Shown: one piece after another, positions 35,147 to 43,805 of the stretch
Numbering within the stretch: position 1 is the first letter of the stretch
Layout of the letters: the number at the start of each line of letters is the position of its first letter
Source of the DNA: Vibrio nitrifigilis
GTDB taxonomy: Bacteria; Pseudomonadota; Gammaproteobacteria; Enterobacterales; Vibrionaceae
DNA length: 64,000 bases
Reading direction: 5' to 3'
Assembly (NCBI RefSeq): GCF_015686695.1
Contig: NZ_JADPMR010000001.1
Location: 1,550,001 to 1,614,000 of the forward strand
Notes under the pieces: model-generated
The model's input: the letters and a program-made list of their open reading frames with translations, nothing else
Databases searched by the model: none
Told to the model about the DNA's origin: nothing
Translations under genes and position numbers: made by a program

Positions 35147-35551
35147 ATGATGCAACGTATTAACTATTCATCCGGTGCGCCGTTAGAAGAAATTGCCGGT
35201 TATTCTCGTATGGTGAAAGTGGGGAATCAAATTCACATTGGCGGTACGACCGCTGTTTTGCCTGACGGAACCGTGGCAGGTTCTAGTGCATTTGAACAAG
35301 CGCAATTTATCTTCGAAAAGTTCATCGGGCTATTGGCACGAGCAGAAGCTGAAGCGAAAGATGTCTACAAAATAAAAGCTTACATTACTGATATGGCTTT
35401 CGGTAAAGAGGTTGCTGAAGCCTACAGTGCTGTTTTCAAAGATGTTCGCCCTCTGTTTACTATGGTGGAAACTCCAAAACTCAATCGTCCGACACAGCTA
35501 GTTGAAATAGAGCTTGAAGCGATGCTTGGCTGCGAAGTGTGTAGCGAGTAA
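35147..35551 (+). CDS. RidA-family enamine/imine deaminase
   Basis: A 134-residue YjgF/YER057c/UK114-family protein. It carries the family pattern VGNQIHIGGTTAV, FEKFIGLLARAEAEAKDVYK and the C-terminal RPTQLVEIELEAML. RidA proteins hydrolyse reactive enamine/imine products of amino-acid oxidases and dehydratases. ATG 35147 follows AAGGAAAG; the frame extends upstream without a better start. Its place directly before a three-subunit FAD dehydrogenase suggests that it handles the imine made by that enzyme. Confidence 0.92.
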   Translation: MMQRINYSSGAPLEEIAGYSRMVKVGNQIHIGGTTAVLPDGTVAGSSAFEQAQFIFEKFIGLLARAEAEAKDVYKIKAYITDMAFGKEVAEAYSAVFKDVRPLFTMVETPKLNRPTQLVEIELEAMLGCEVCSE

Positions 35552-35596
35552 ATCGTAAAGAAGCGAGCAATCTTCTGTAGTGATTAGGAGTTGAGT

Positions 35597-35902
35597 ATGC
35601 TGAAAAGAATTCATGAAAAACGCCCTGGGACAGAATTCGTCACCATTACCTTTGAAGGCGAGGCTGTGCAAGTTCCTGCGGGTGAAACCGTTTTGGCCTC
35701 GGTCATGGCTGCTGGAATGGGGTATAACCGAACGTCTCCAATCAGTGGCGCTCATCGCGCAGGTTACTGCCAAATGGGTGTTTGCTTTGAATGCCTGATG
35801 GAGATTAATGGCATTCCCAATCAGCAAGCATGTAACACCATTGTTCACGAAGGTATGGTGGTGAATCGCCAGATTGGGAAAAAGGTGGCATCTAATGGAT
35901 AA
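35597..35902 (+). CDS. Small [2Fe-2S] subunit of an amine/amino-acid dehydrogenase (HcnA/SoxA-like)
   Basis: A 101-residue plant-type [2Fe-2S] protein with the cluster cysteines in YCQMGVCFECLMEING and QACNT (spacing C-x4-C-x2-C-x11-C). It corresponds to the small ferredoxin subunit of HcnABC and of opine and hydroxyproline dehydrogenases. ATG 35597 is chosen (TAGGAG 6 bp upstream). Its last 8 bp overlap the next gene. Electrons would pass from the FAD subunits to a respiratory acceptor. Confidence 0.9.
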   Translation: MLKRIHEKRPGTEFVTITFEGEAVQVPAGETVLASVMAAGMGYNRTSPISGAHRAGYCQMGVCFECLMEINGIPNQQACNTIVHEGMVVNRQIGKKVASNG

Positions 35903-37289
35903 AATCTATGATCTCATTGTGATTGGTGCTGGCCCTAGTGGCCTTGCCGCCGCAGTGACCGCTTCTAACTTAGGTCTCGATACATTAGTCATCGATGAAC
36001 AGCCAGAGCCGGGTGGGCAAATCTATCGTTCTATGGAGCGCAGCCGTCCAGAAAATATCGATACATTAGGTAAAGACTACTTTGCTGGAAAACCGCTGGT
36101 GGAGATGTTTCGGGCATCGACGGTCACTTATATGCCAAGTACGACCGTGCTTAATATTGCCAACCAATTTGAGCTTGATGTGCTTTGTAAGGGCGTCACC
36201 TATCGAGTGCGTGGAAAAAGAATGATCGTGAGCATTGGGGCTGCTGAACGCCCTGTGCCAATGAAAAACTGGACCTTGCCCGGCGTGATGGGCGCGGCGG
36301 CTGCCGATATTTTATTTAAATCGGCGGACATGGTTCCCGATGGTCCGGTTGTAATAGCAGGAAGCGGTCCGCTGCTGCTTCTTGCTGCTTGTCATTTGGT
36401 TGATAACGGCGTGCACATTGCTGCCATGGTTGAAACCGCAAGTTTTAAAGACTACCTCAAGGCGGCGCCTTTTCTTCCTCAAGCATGGCCGCGGGCAAAT
36501 TACCTGCTTAAAGGGCTGCAGATGCGACTTAAACTCAAACGAGCTGACGTTCCTCTTTATATTGGCTGCCGTGAACTTGAGGTGCTAGGTGAGGAGCGAG
36601 CGGAAGGATTTCGCTTCAGTTACCGCGGCAAAACCAAGGAGATCGCAGCACAATCGGTACTTCTTCATGAAGGTGTTGTCCCTAATTTGCGCTTGAGCCA
36701 AGCCCTTAATTGCGAGCATGAATGGTATGAACCTCAGCGTTACTGGAAACCTAAGCTCGATGAGTGGGGACAAACCAGTGTCGACGGCGTATCGATTGCT
36801 GGTGATGCGTCGGGTATTGGTGGCGGACCTATTGCAGCATCAACGGGTCATCTCGCAGCCATTGATACCGCTTATAAACTTGGCAAAATTACAGACCAAG
36901 AACGAGACAGCTTAGCCTCGGAGCATCGTAAACAGCTTAAACGGGATCGCTCTATTCGTCCTTTTCTCGATCATGTTTTTCCTCCGAATCGCCAAACCCT
37001 GAATCCAGAGGATGATGACGTCTTAGTCTGCCGTTGTGAAGAAATTACCGCCGGACAAATTCGTGAAGCGATTGCGCAAGGTGCGCGTCATCCGGCTCAA
37101 ATCAAGGGCAAAACTCGTTCTGGTATGGGCCCGTGTCAGGGGCGGATGTGCTCTGCCACACTTACTGAGATGATTGCGGCAAATTGTAATATCGATATCA
37201 AAGAAGTGGGAACATTGCACGTTCGCACGCCAATCAAACCTTTAAGTATCGAACAATACGCGACGATGACATTCAGCGAAAAAAGTTGA
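35895..37289 (+). CDS. FAD/[2Fe-2S] dehydrogenase large subunit (HcnB/OoxA-like)
   Basis: A 464-residue flavoprotein. The N-terminal dinucleotide fold is IGAGPSGLAAAVTASNLG, a second nucleotide site lies near residue 155 (VVIAGSGPLLLLAA), and the C-terminal 75 residues carry a BFD-like cluster motif (CRCEEIT ... GPCQGRMC). The same architecture is seen in HcnB, octopine/nopaline oxidase OoxA/NoxA and D-hydroxyproline dehydrogenase alpha. ATG 35895 overlaps the ferredoxin gene by 8 bp. It is the electron-transfer subunit; the substrate is defined by the partner flavoprotein. Confidence 0.92.
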   Translation: MDKIYDLIVIGAGPSGLAAAVTASNLGLDTLVIDEQPEPGGQIYRSMERSRPENIDTLGKDYFAGKPLVEMFRASTVTYMPSTTVLNIANQFELDVLCKGVTYRVRGKRMIVSIGAAERPVPMKNWTLPGVMGAAAADILFKSADMVPDGPVVIAGSGPLLLLAACHLVDNGVHIAAMVETASFKDYLKAAPFLPQAWPRANYLLKGLQMRLKLKRADVPLYIGCRELEVLGEERAEGFRFSYRGKTKEIAAQSVLLHEGVVPNLRLSQALNCEHEWYEPQRYWKPKLDEWGQTSVDGVSIAGDASGIGGGPIAASTGHLAAIDTAYKLGKITDQERDSLASEHRKQLKRDRSIRPFLDHVFPPNRQTLNPEDDDVLVCRCEEITAGQIREAIAQGARHPAQIKGKTRSGMGPCQGRMCSATLTEMIAANCNIDIKEVGTLHVRTPIKPLSIEQYATMTFSEKS

Positions 37290-37392
37290 TTGGCTTTAGG
37301 CGTTGATTATACGAAATAATCAAGGACGAAATTGCATTAGGAAGTGACGGGAACGGTGTATTGCTCCCGACGCATTGCAGAAGAGATAGACA

Positions 37393-38523
37393 ATGAAAAA
37401 GAACGCAGATGTCATCATTATTGGTGCAGGTATCATAGGGTGTGCGACGGCTTATTATTTAGCGAAAAAAGGTCGGTCGGTCATTGTATTAGAGCAGGGT
37501 AAAGTCATTGGTTATGGTGGCTCGGGCCGTAATGGCGGCGGCGTTCGTCAGTCGGGGCGCGATAAACGAGAATTGCCACTGGCTATGTACGGCGTAAAAC
37601 ATCTGTGGCCGTCGCTTTCTGATGAGCTTGGTACCAATGTGGAATACTATCAGCAAGGAAACCTGAGATTAGGCAAAACGGATGATCATATCGATATCTT
37701 AAAAGGCTTGACTGCAACAGCGGTAGGGCAAGGATTGGATGTGAACATGATCAGTGGCGCTGACGTTCGCGAGATTTGTCCACACCTTTCTGATGAAGTG
37801 ATTGGCGCCAGTTGGTGTCCATCAGATGGGCATGCAAACCCACTTAAAACTACGCTTGCTTTTCATAATGCCGCTCGTCAACGTGGCGTACAGTTTGTGA
37901 CTGAACAACGGGTATTAAAACTGGGTATGGTGGGTGGTAAGGTGCGTAAAGTCGTGACTCAAAATGGAGTATTTGAAGCGGACAATATTGTCGTGGCAGC
38001 AGGCTTAGCAAGCCGGCCAATTATTCAGAGTGTGGGAATTGATGTGCCTATTTCTGCTATAGCACTCGACACATTAATTACAGATGCACAACCTCCAATG
38101 TTCTACCAAATGCTCGGTACAGCAATGGCCGATTTTTACGGCCACCAAACCACGCACGGTTCGTTTATCTTTGGTGGTGGCTCACCACTGGATTCTAGTT
38201 TAGTGAGCAGCACTTCTGATCACACACCGATTGAAGCGACTGCTGCGACGTGTCGCGGCATCATCGGCTACCTTCCTGCCTTAAAGCACGCCAAAGTGGT
38301 GCGCAGTTGGGTAGGGATTATTGATTGGTCTAAAGACAAAGTGCCTGTTATCAGTAAAGTGAATGATTTACCGGGCTTGATTCTTGGTTGTGGATTCTCT
38401 GGTCACGGTTTTGGAATTTCGCCTGCTGTTGGCACAGTATTAGCTGAGCTCGCCAACGATGAAACGCCGTCGATCGATATTAGTGATCTTGGGTATGAAC
38501 GTTTTGCTGAATTAGCGGTTTAG
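37393..38523 (+). CDS. FAD-dependent amino-acid/opine dehydrogenase subunit (DAO family, HcnC/OoxB-like)
   Basis: A 376-residue D-amino-acid-oxidase-fold protein. The FAD motif is IIIGAGIIGCATAYYLAKKG, followed by GYGGSGRNGGGVRQSGR, as in sarcosine oxidase beta and HcnC/OoxB, and the second FAD contact GFSGHGFGISPAVG at the end. It catalyses oxidation of a C-N bond to an imine, which RidA or water would hydrolyse. It lies 103 bp after the large subunit and closes the cluster before a terminator. Substrate candidates are an opine, a secondary amino acid or glycine (HCN synthase); the neighbours favour the first two. Confidence 0.9.
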   Translation: MKKNADVIIIGAGIIGCATAYYLAKKGRSVIVLEQGKVIGYGGSGRNGGGVRQSGRDKRELPLAMYGVKHLWPSLSDELGTNVEYYQQGNLRLGKTDDHIDILKGLTATAVGQGLDVNMISGADVREICPHLSDEVIGASWCPSDGHANPLKTTLAFHNAARQRGVQFVTEQRVLKLGMVGGKVRKVVTQNGVFEADNIVVAAGLASRPIIQSVGIDVPISAIALDTLITDAQPPMFYQMLGTAMADFYGHQTTHGSFIFGGGSPLDSSLVSSTSDHTPIEATAATCRGIIGYLPALKHAKVVRSWVGIIDWSKDKVPVISKVNDLPGLILGCGFSGHGFGISPAVGTVLAELANDETPSIDISDLGYERFAELAV

Positions 38524-38566
38524 TACTTAAGATTTTGATTTTTAATAGTATTTTATGAGCATTTAC

Positions 38567-38591
38567 AAAGGTGAAATTTACTTTCACCTTT
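38567..38591. terminator. Bidirectional terminator
   Basis: A perfect 10-bp stem AAAGGTGAAA / TTTCACCTTT with a 5-nt loop lies between the convergent dehydrogenase and small membrane protein genes. Confidence 0.75.
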
Positions 38592-38598
38592 ACTGTAT

Positions 38599-38790
38599 TT
38601 ACGCTGAATCTTTGGCATGTTTACGCCGAAAGTAGCGATAAACTCGTTCGGCGATAACACACCCTACTGCGATATCAAATATCAGAAAATAGTATTGACC
38701 CAATAGAACTATGGTCCCATAGGCAACAGATGCAGCAACAAACGAGACTAAAACTAATGCGATTCGGTCTTTAATCCATGGTAGGTTCAT
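38599..38790 (-). CDS. Small membrane protein, unknown function
   Basis: A 63-residue protein with two hydrophobic segments (residues 10-28 and 33-47) and a strongly basic tail RVYRYFRRKHAK that would lie in the cytoplasm. I recognise no family. It lies 34 bp after another small membrane protein on the same strand, and the two probably form an operon. Confidence 0.6.
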   Translation of the reverse strand: MNLPWIKDRIALVLVSFVAASVAYGTIVLLGQYYFLIFDIAVGCVIAERVYRYFRRKHAKDSA

Positions 38791-38824
38791 CAGTACTACC
38801 TTGTTTTACAGTTTGAATTGACGA

Positions 38825-39091
38825 TTAAAATGCACTAATCGAGTTGAGAAACCAGTCTGTCGCATAAATGACAGCAACGATGGCAACAATAACGAGGATG
38901 ACAATCATGGTCACCTTGGCTAAATGTTTCTTAAAGCTTGTTTTATCAAATACCTCACCTTTGGCTTCCCTGACTCTACGGTCTTCGTCAAAATGCCATT
39001 TAATGGCGAAGTAGCCACCGATGCCTAAGACAATAAGCTTAAACGCTCCAGCAAAGTACGGGAAAAAATTAGACCAACTGCCGTCCATCAT
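38825..39091 (-). CDS. Small membrane protein, unknown function
   Basis: An 88-residue protein with two predicted transmembrane segments (about residues 8-27 and 57-78) joined by a charged loop (HFDEDRRVREAKGEVFDK). No domain is recognised. It is upstream of the 63-residue membrane protein in the same direction. The double Met start is followed by a normal hydrophilic tip. Confidence 0.6.
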   Translation of the reverse strand: MMDGSWSNFFPYFAGAFKLIVLGIGGYFAIKWHFDEDRRVREAKGEVFDKTSFKKHLAKVTMIVILVIVAIVAVIYATDWFLNSISAF

Positions 39092-39334
39092 CTATCTCCA
39101 TCAAATTCACTCACTATTTCGCGGCCGTGTCGCGCAAAGAAGATATTCAGTGCACTTTTAAAATCAGGCTTTTTGGTGGCGCAGTCTACTGGTTGAACCG
39201 AAAATGTACAACTTCCTTTACCATGAGATGGAACTTATAGCACGCAAGTATTGTTCTACCATCAATATTGTTTAAGACATAGATAAATAAGGCATAGCTA
39301 AAGTGTGTTCTATTTACTTATTCAAACTCGTGTA

Positions 39335-40165
39335 TTAATGAAGAGCTATCGGGTAGGTAAAACACAATAAGTGGATACAGTTAAACGCAAAATGTGCCAA
39401 CACTGCGACCCATAAACGCTGTGACCAATAGAAAATCAATCCATATCCGAGACCTGTTAACGCAGCAAAGATCACCAATAGTGGGCCTCCGGCAAAGTGT
39501 GCCAACCCAAACAGAATGCTTGCGATACCAATGCCTGCGACTACCCCCAATTTATTGGCGAGCTTTTGTTGTAGGTAGCCGCGAAACAATGCTTCTTCAG
39601 CCACACAGGTAAATAGCAGGTTATTAAATGCAAAGAGCCACCACCATGCAGGTAGTGACCATTCAAATTTAAGTGCTCCTATCAACACGGCAATCGGGAG
39701 TAAGCAAAATAAAGCAATGGCGGTCAAAGCGATGGCTTTATGGTTCGGTGTTCCTCCATTACCAAGTAGCTTGGGATAAGCCAGCAACAATATAAACAAT
39801 GCCAACGGTTTATCGAGGTTTAAATACATCGTAAACGGCTGGCTTTGTGGTCCTGTTATTACCTGATTAAGCACCAGTAAGTTATCAAATCCCGGGACCT
39901 TATGGATAAATAACGCTAAGCAGCAGGCAATAACTACCAAAGCACTGGGCAGTGCATAACGCGGCGCGATGCGGCTAAGCTTCCAAGTACCGACAAGTAC
40001 GACCCCTACGACCAATCCGGTGGGGAGTGTAAGGCGCGAAAAGAGTATGGCTAAAATCAACGTAATCCCGAGAGAAATAAATGCGGCAATATTTTTGCGA
40101 ATAAAAACGAAAACGATCGCTAAGGCGAGGGCAATCCAAACTAAAGCTGAATAATCTAAAGGCAT
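39335..40165 (-). CDS. CPBP-family intramembrane metalloprotease
   Basis: A 276-residue polytopic membrane protein with about eight hydrophobic segments. The three CPBP (Abi/CAAX protease) motifs are present: EEALFRGYLQ near residue 190, LFGLAHFAGG near 217 and AHFAFN near 263. Such proteases act inside the membrane; bacterial members have roles in bacteriocin self-immunity or unknown processing. No partner gene is adjacent, so its substrate is unknown. Confidence 0.9.
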   Translation of the reverse strand: MPLDYSALVWIALALAIVFVFIRKNIAAFISLGITLILAILFSRLTLPTGLVVGVVLVGTWKLSRIAPRYALPSALVVIACCLALFIHKVPGFDNLLVLNQVITGPQSQPFTMYLNLDKPLALFILLLAYPKLLGNGGTPNHKAIALTAIALFCLLPIAVLIGALKFEWSLPAWWWLFAFNNLLFTCVAEEALFRGYLQQKLANKLGVVAGIGIASILFGLAHFAGGPLLVIFAALTGLGYGLIFYWSQRLWVAVLAHFAFNCIHLLCFTYPIALH

Positions 40166-40674
40166 AATCGAATTTGTAGAGTTAAATAGGGTATATGCTT
40201 AATCTATAAACCTTTTTTAACAAGAAATAAACAGTTGATTGGTGGAAGGACGTTGTAAGGTTGGATTCCAAGAGAAAATTATGTATCCGAGTTCGTAGAG
40301 CCGATTCTGGTGGTTCTGATTGTCGTTTAAGGGGGAATGTTGTTTGTTAGTTTATGTCTCACCTTGGGACGTTTTACGTCCATTAAGTATTAAATAATAA
40401 CACTTAACGCTACTTGTTGTTTATTTGTGTGTCTGTTGTTATTAATTGGTGTTGATATCGATGGCAACATATGAAGCTGAAACAATCTTATGGCTTACTG
40501 TTTCTTTCATATGTAACTGTGATTTGCTTTTAATTTCACGGGGTAATTGTTCTATTGTTTATAAGCCGCTAAATCAGCATACACGTTTCACAATAATAAT
40601 CTCACGATCTAACACCCATTGAAACCGTGGATTAGTTTCAATCGGCACTTACATATGTATATGGAAATTATAAT
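40166..40674. other. Intergenic stretch upstream of the oxidase operon
   Basis: About 510 bp between divergent genes. It holds two small inverted repeats, GGACGT/ACGTCC at 40367-40381 and TTAAGT/ACTTAA at 40383-40407, close together about 270 bp before the oxidase start. The rest is AT-rich, likely promoter sequence. I see no gene. Confidence 0.4.
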
Positions 40675-43600
40675 ATGACGAAGAAAAATGACCTGAAAAA
40701 CCAACCGGGATTGGTAGATCCTCAATACTTGCAGGAAAATATTGATGTTCACCACAGTGCCAATGAGATTTCTTGTTGGACTGGAGGAAGTGACTATCAA
40801 GACGTTGAGTTAGCAACTAAACGTTTGAAGGAAATGTTCGTCGAGATGGGGCAAAAAACTCGTATTGAACGAGGTCAAATGCCAGCGCAGCGTGGCGCTT
40901 TTCGTAAGCAGCATGGCATTGTTTATGGACATTTTGATGTATTAGATGGTATTGACGATGAGTTAAAAGTGGGCATCTTTGGGCAAAAAAATCACTACGA
41001 ATGTATCGTTCGTTTTTCCAGTGATGTTGCCACATCAGATCCGGATTTGAAATCAACATTAGGTGTCGGTATTAAATTGTTCGGTGTTAAGGGGCAAAAG
41101 CTGATTGGAGAGGGGAATACAGCAGACTTTATCATGCAGAATATCGATCGCTTCTTTGCAAAAGATGCGTCGCAAATGTGTGCTTTTACTACTGCTGGAG
41201 TGGTGGATCATGATTACCCAGCCTACTTGGCAAAACATGCTGACGTGCAACAAGTGCTTACAGAAATGACGAAGGAAGAAGGAAGTACTTTAAGTGCCGA
41301 ATATTGGGCAATTCTGCCGTTTAAATTTGGCCATGAAAAGGTGGTAAAGTATCGATTAAGGCCTGTTGATACGTATCGTGGTGCACCAACGCAATCCAAT
41401 GACTACCTTAAAGAAGATTTGGTAGCACGTTTGCAACAAGGTAGTGCGACCTTTCAATTTGAAATTCAGTTCAGAACGAATCCAGAAAAGATGCCATTGG
41501 ATGATGCCCAAGTCGTATGGTCAACCAAAGAGAGCCCATATATTCCAATAGCAACTCTAACATTACCTAAACAAGATATTACTGCTATCGGTCAAGCTGA
41601 ATATGGTTCTAATTTAGCATTTAATATTTGGCGAACCACTGCGGCACATGAGCCCCTGGGCAGTATTGCACACGTGCGCAAAGCGGTTTATGAAGCGAGT
41701 GCTAAAACGCGATTTCAAGCCAACGGGTTACCTATTCAAGAACCTAATCAGGTTAATTTATCCTTTGAAGGTAACACAGATGAAGAGGATGATTGTATCG
41801 TTACGGCGGGTATCTATCCTCCCATTGGTGTCATGCGTGTTGGTGGCAGTAAAGACTATTTTATTGGTCCAGAAGTTCCCAATCCATTACCACGAACCGA
41901 AGATCATGCGTATCGAGACGAGCAGGGCTTGCTAAAGCGTCAAGCTGCTAAATTTAGAATTTATGGGTTTAATGCAGCAGGCAAAGCGGTGAAAGAATTG
42001 ACGATGGATAATGCTAAAATCGTCTGGCATTCACATTTAGCCAATCAAAAATCATCTTGGTACGAATTCCAAATTGCACTAGATATTCCTGAGGCAAAAA
42101 ACGCAGCCCCGTCTTTGCTCCGCAATAATGATGTTGCAGACCGAAGCAAATTGTTGATCGATGGTGGTAAACAGTCAGTTAATGCGCGCAATGCCAAAAA
42201 AGGGCATGAATTTGTTGGCTATTTTATGGATCAAAAGGTCTATTTAGGAGAAATGCACACGGATGCGCAAGGTCGCTTATTAATGTTAGGTGGACATGGT
42301 GTCTCGCGTAATGTGAATGGTGATATTGCCATTACGTTTGCCAATAACTCTGGTTGGCATGATGATATTTCTGATGGCCCAGTGACGGCAGAAGTTGAGT
42401 ACCAAGGTGTTCAGTTACAAGTCGATCCTGCTTGGGTGATCTGTGCGCCACCGGATTATGCACCAATGCAAAAATCTGTCCGCACAATGTGGGACTTAAT
42501 GCGTTCTGTTGCAGTAAACGCTGGCATGCTTACTCGTCCTGAAAGACCATCGTTTAAAAAGGATATCCTACCTATTTTTGAACGAATGACGAATTTACAG
42601 TGGGTTAATGCCGGTTTTGCTGCTGCGTTTGGTCATAATGGAGCATTTAACTATACGACACCTGAGTGGATAGCTCGTTTAGGTAACCCATCGCTAGCCT
42701 ATACAGAAATGCGTCGTACCATTTCCAATAACTTTAGGCGCTTTGGCGAGCCGGGTGCGGATGCTCCACAACTCTGGCCGTGGCTCTATGGTGATGCGAT
42801 CAGTATTCCTACGACAGGCTCTGAGCGTCAACACGCGACACTATCTGAGCTGCAATTATCATTTCTAGAACAATGGGTAAAAGGTGATTTTATTGCAGAT
42901 TATGTCGATCCAGAAGTGTGTCCACATGCTGCTGAACCGACTGATATCGATAACGTTCCTGTGGCCAAACAACCTGACACCTTAACACGTGCAGCAATGG
43001 AGTTTTGTTTGGCGGATGCGTTCCATCCGGGATGCGAAATGACGTGGCCAATGCGCACTGCTGATATGTATATGAAACCATTTAGGTTGAAACATTCTCC
43101 GCGGGGAATACAGGTTGATACTACGTATTACGGTGCTCAAATGAACGTGGACACGCTGACACTTGCTCAAGGTCCTCTACTAGGAGGGCAGGTTCCAGGA
43201 GGGATTACTCGGTGGATGGCGATTCCTTGGCAAACCGATACAGCAAGTTGTCGCGATGGCTATACCTCAGATTATGATCCTTATTTACCGACGTTTTGGC
43301 CAGCAAGAGTGCCGAATACCATTCTTAATGAACAGCGTTATGCAGAGTCAATCAATCCTGAATTGGACCCTCAAACCAGACTTGAAGCGTTTCATTTTAG
43401 AACTGATTGGCTTGATGACTTGCCTTTGTATGGACAAGAGGTCACCTATACAGCCCAGATTAATAGCATGATATACAACTTTAATAAATTGGCTGTGGTA
43501 CAGGGGAAACCTGGAGTGGATAACGATCCGAACTTTCCAAACCAGATGCAGGTTGCTGTCACGCCTGATGTTAAAACGGACAAAGATGATGAGCTCTTAT

Positions 43601-43749
43601 TAGTTGCTGAACTCGCGAAGAAACTAATATCAGGTGGTCAGGGAGGAGATAAAGCCCTTCCAAAACGGCCACAAAAGCGGTCACGCTTTGATTTAGGTGT
43701 GGTCGACAAGGTCACTCGATTCAATAAAGGCCTACCAAAGCTTAAATAA
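40675..43749 (+). CDS. Catalase-like domain fused to LodA/GoxA-type CTQ-dependent amino-acid oxidase
   Basis: A 1024-residue protein with two parts. Residues 40-330 resemble a catalase-related haem domain (RKQHGIVYGHFDV with a candidate distal histidine, GNTADFIMQNIDRFFAKD). Residues 375-1020 are a LodA-like oxidase: YFIGPEVPNPLPR, LLMLGGHG, Cys787 in FHPGCEMTWPMR and Trp847 in GGITRWMAIPWQTDT. These correspond to the Cys and Trp that form the cysteine tryptophylquinone cofactor. LodA and GoxA oxidise lysine or glycine and release H2O2; the attached domain could remove or use it. No signal peptide is seen. The next gene encodes the matching LodB-like maturation flavoprotein. Confidence 0.85.
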   Translation: MTKKNDLKNQPGLVDPQYLQENIDVHHSANEISCWTGGSDYQDVELATKRLKEMFVEMGQKTRIERGQMPAQRGAFRKQHGIVYGHFDVLDGIDDELKVGIFGQKNHYECIVRFSSDVATSDPDLKSTLGVGIKLFGVKGQKLIGEGNTADFIMQNIDRFFAKDASQMCAFTTAGVVDHDYPAYLAKHADVQQVLTEMTKEEGSTLSAEYWAILPFKFGHEKVVKYRLRPVDTYRGAPTQSNDYLKEDLVARLQQGSATFQFEIQFRTNPEKMPLDDAQVVWSTKESPYIPIATLTLPKQDITAIGQAEYGSNLAFNIWRTTAAHEPLGSIAHVRKAVYEASAKTRFQANGLPIQEPNQVNLSFEGNTDEEDDCIVTAGIYPPIGVMRVGGSKDYFIGPEVPNPLPRTEDHAYRDEQGLLKRQAAKFRIYGFNAAGKAVKELTMDNAKIVWHSHLANQKSSWYEFQIALDIPEAKNAAPSLLRNNDVADRSKLLIDGGKQSVNARNAKKGHEFVGYFMDQKVYLGEMHTDAQGRLLMLGGHGVSRNVNGDIAITFANNSGWHDDISDGPVTAEVEYQGVQLQVDPAWVICAPPDYAPMQKSVRTMWDLMRSVAVNAGMLTRPERPSFKKDILPIFERMTNLQWVNAGFAAAFGHNGAFNYTTPEWIARLGNPSLAYTEMRRTISNNFRRFGEPGADAPQLWPWLYGDAISIPTTGSERQHATLSELQLSFLEQWVKGDFIADYVDPEVCPHAAEPTDIDNVPVAKQPDTLTRAAMEFCLADAFHPGCEMTWPMRTADMYMKPFRLKHSPRGIQVDTTYYGAQMNVDTLTLAQGPLLGGQVPGGITRWMAIPWQTDTASCRDGYTSDYDPYLPTFWPARVPNTILNEQRYAESINPELDPQTRLEAFHFRTDWLDDLPLYGQEVTYTAQINSMIYNFNKLAVVQGKPGVDNDPNFPNQMQVAVTPDVKTDKDDELLLVAELAKKLISGGQGGDKALPKRPQKRSRFDLGVVDKVTRFNKGLPKLK

Positions 43750-43755
43750 TAAGTC

Positions 43756-43793
43756 AGAGGTGTGCAGTCGCTGAGGCTGGTTGCGCACCTCTT
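43756..43793 (+). terminator. Hairpin between the oxidase and its maturase gene
   Basis: AGAGGTGTGCA pairs with TGCGCACCTCT (one mismatch) and is followed by TTT. It may reduce read-through into the downstream LodB-like gene. Confidence 0.5.
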
Positions 43794-43805
43794 TGGGGAA
43801 CGAGT

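Noticed and set aside
35597..38523. Hydrogen cyanide synthase hcnABC
   Set aside because: Subunit order and folds agree, but the RidA, guanidino hydrolase, carbamoyl hydrolase and amino-acid importer neighbours fit catabolism better. It remains an alternative.
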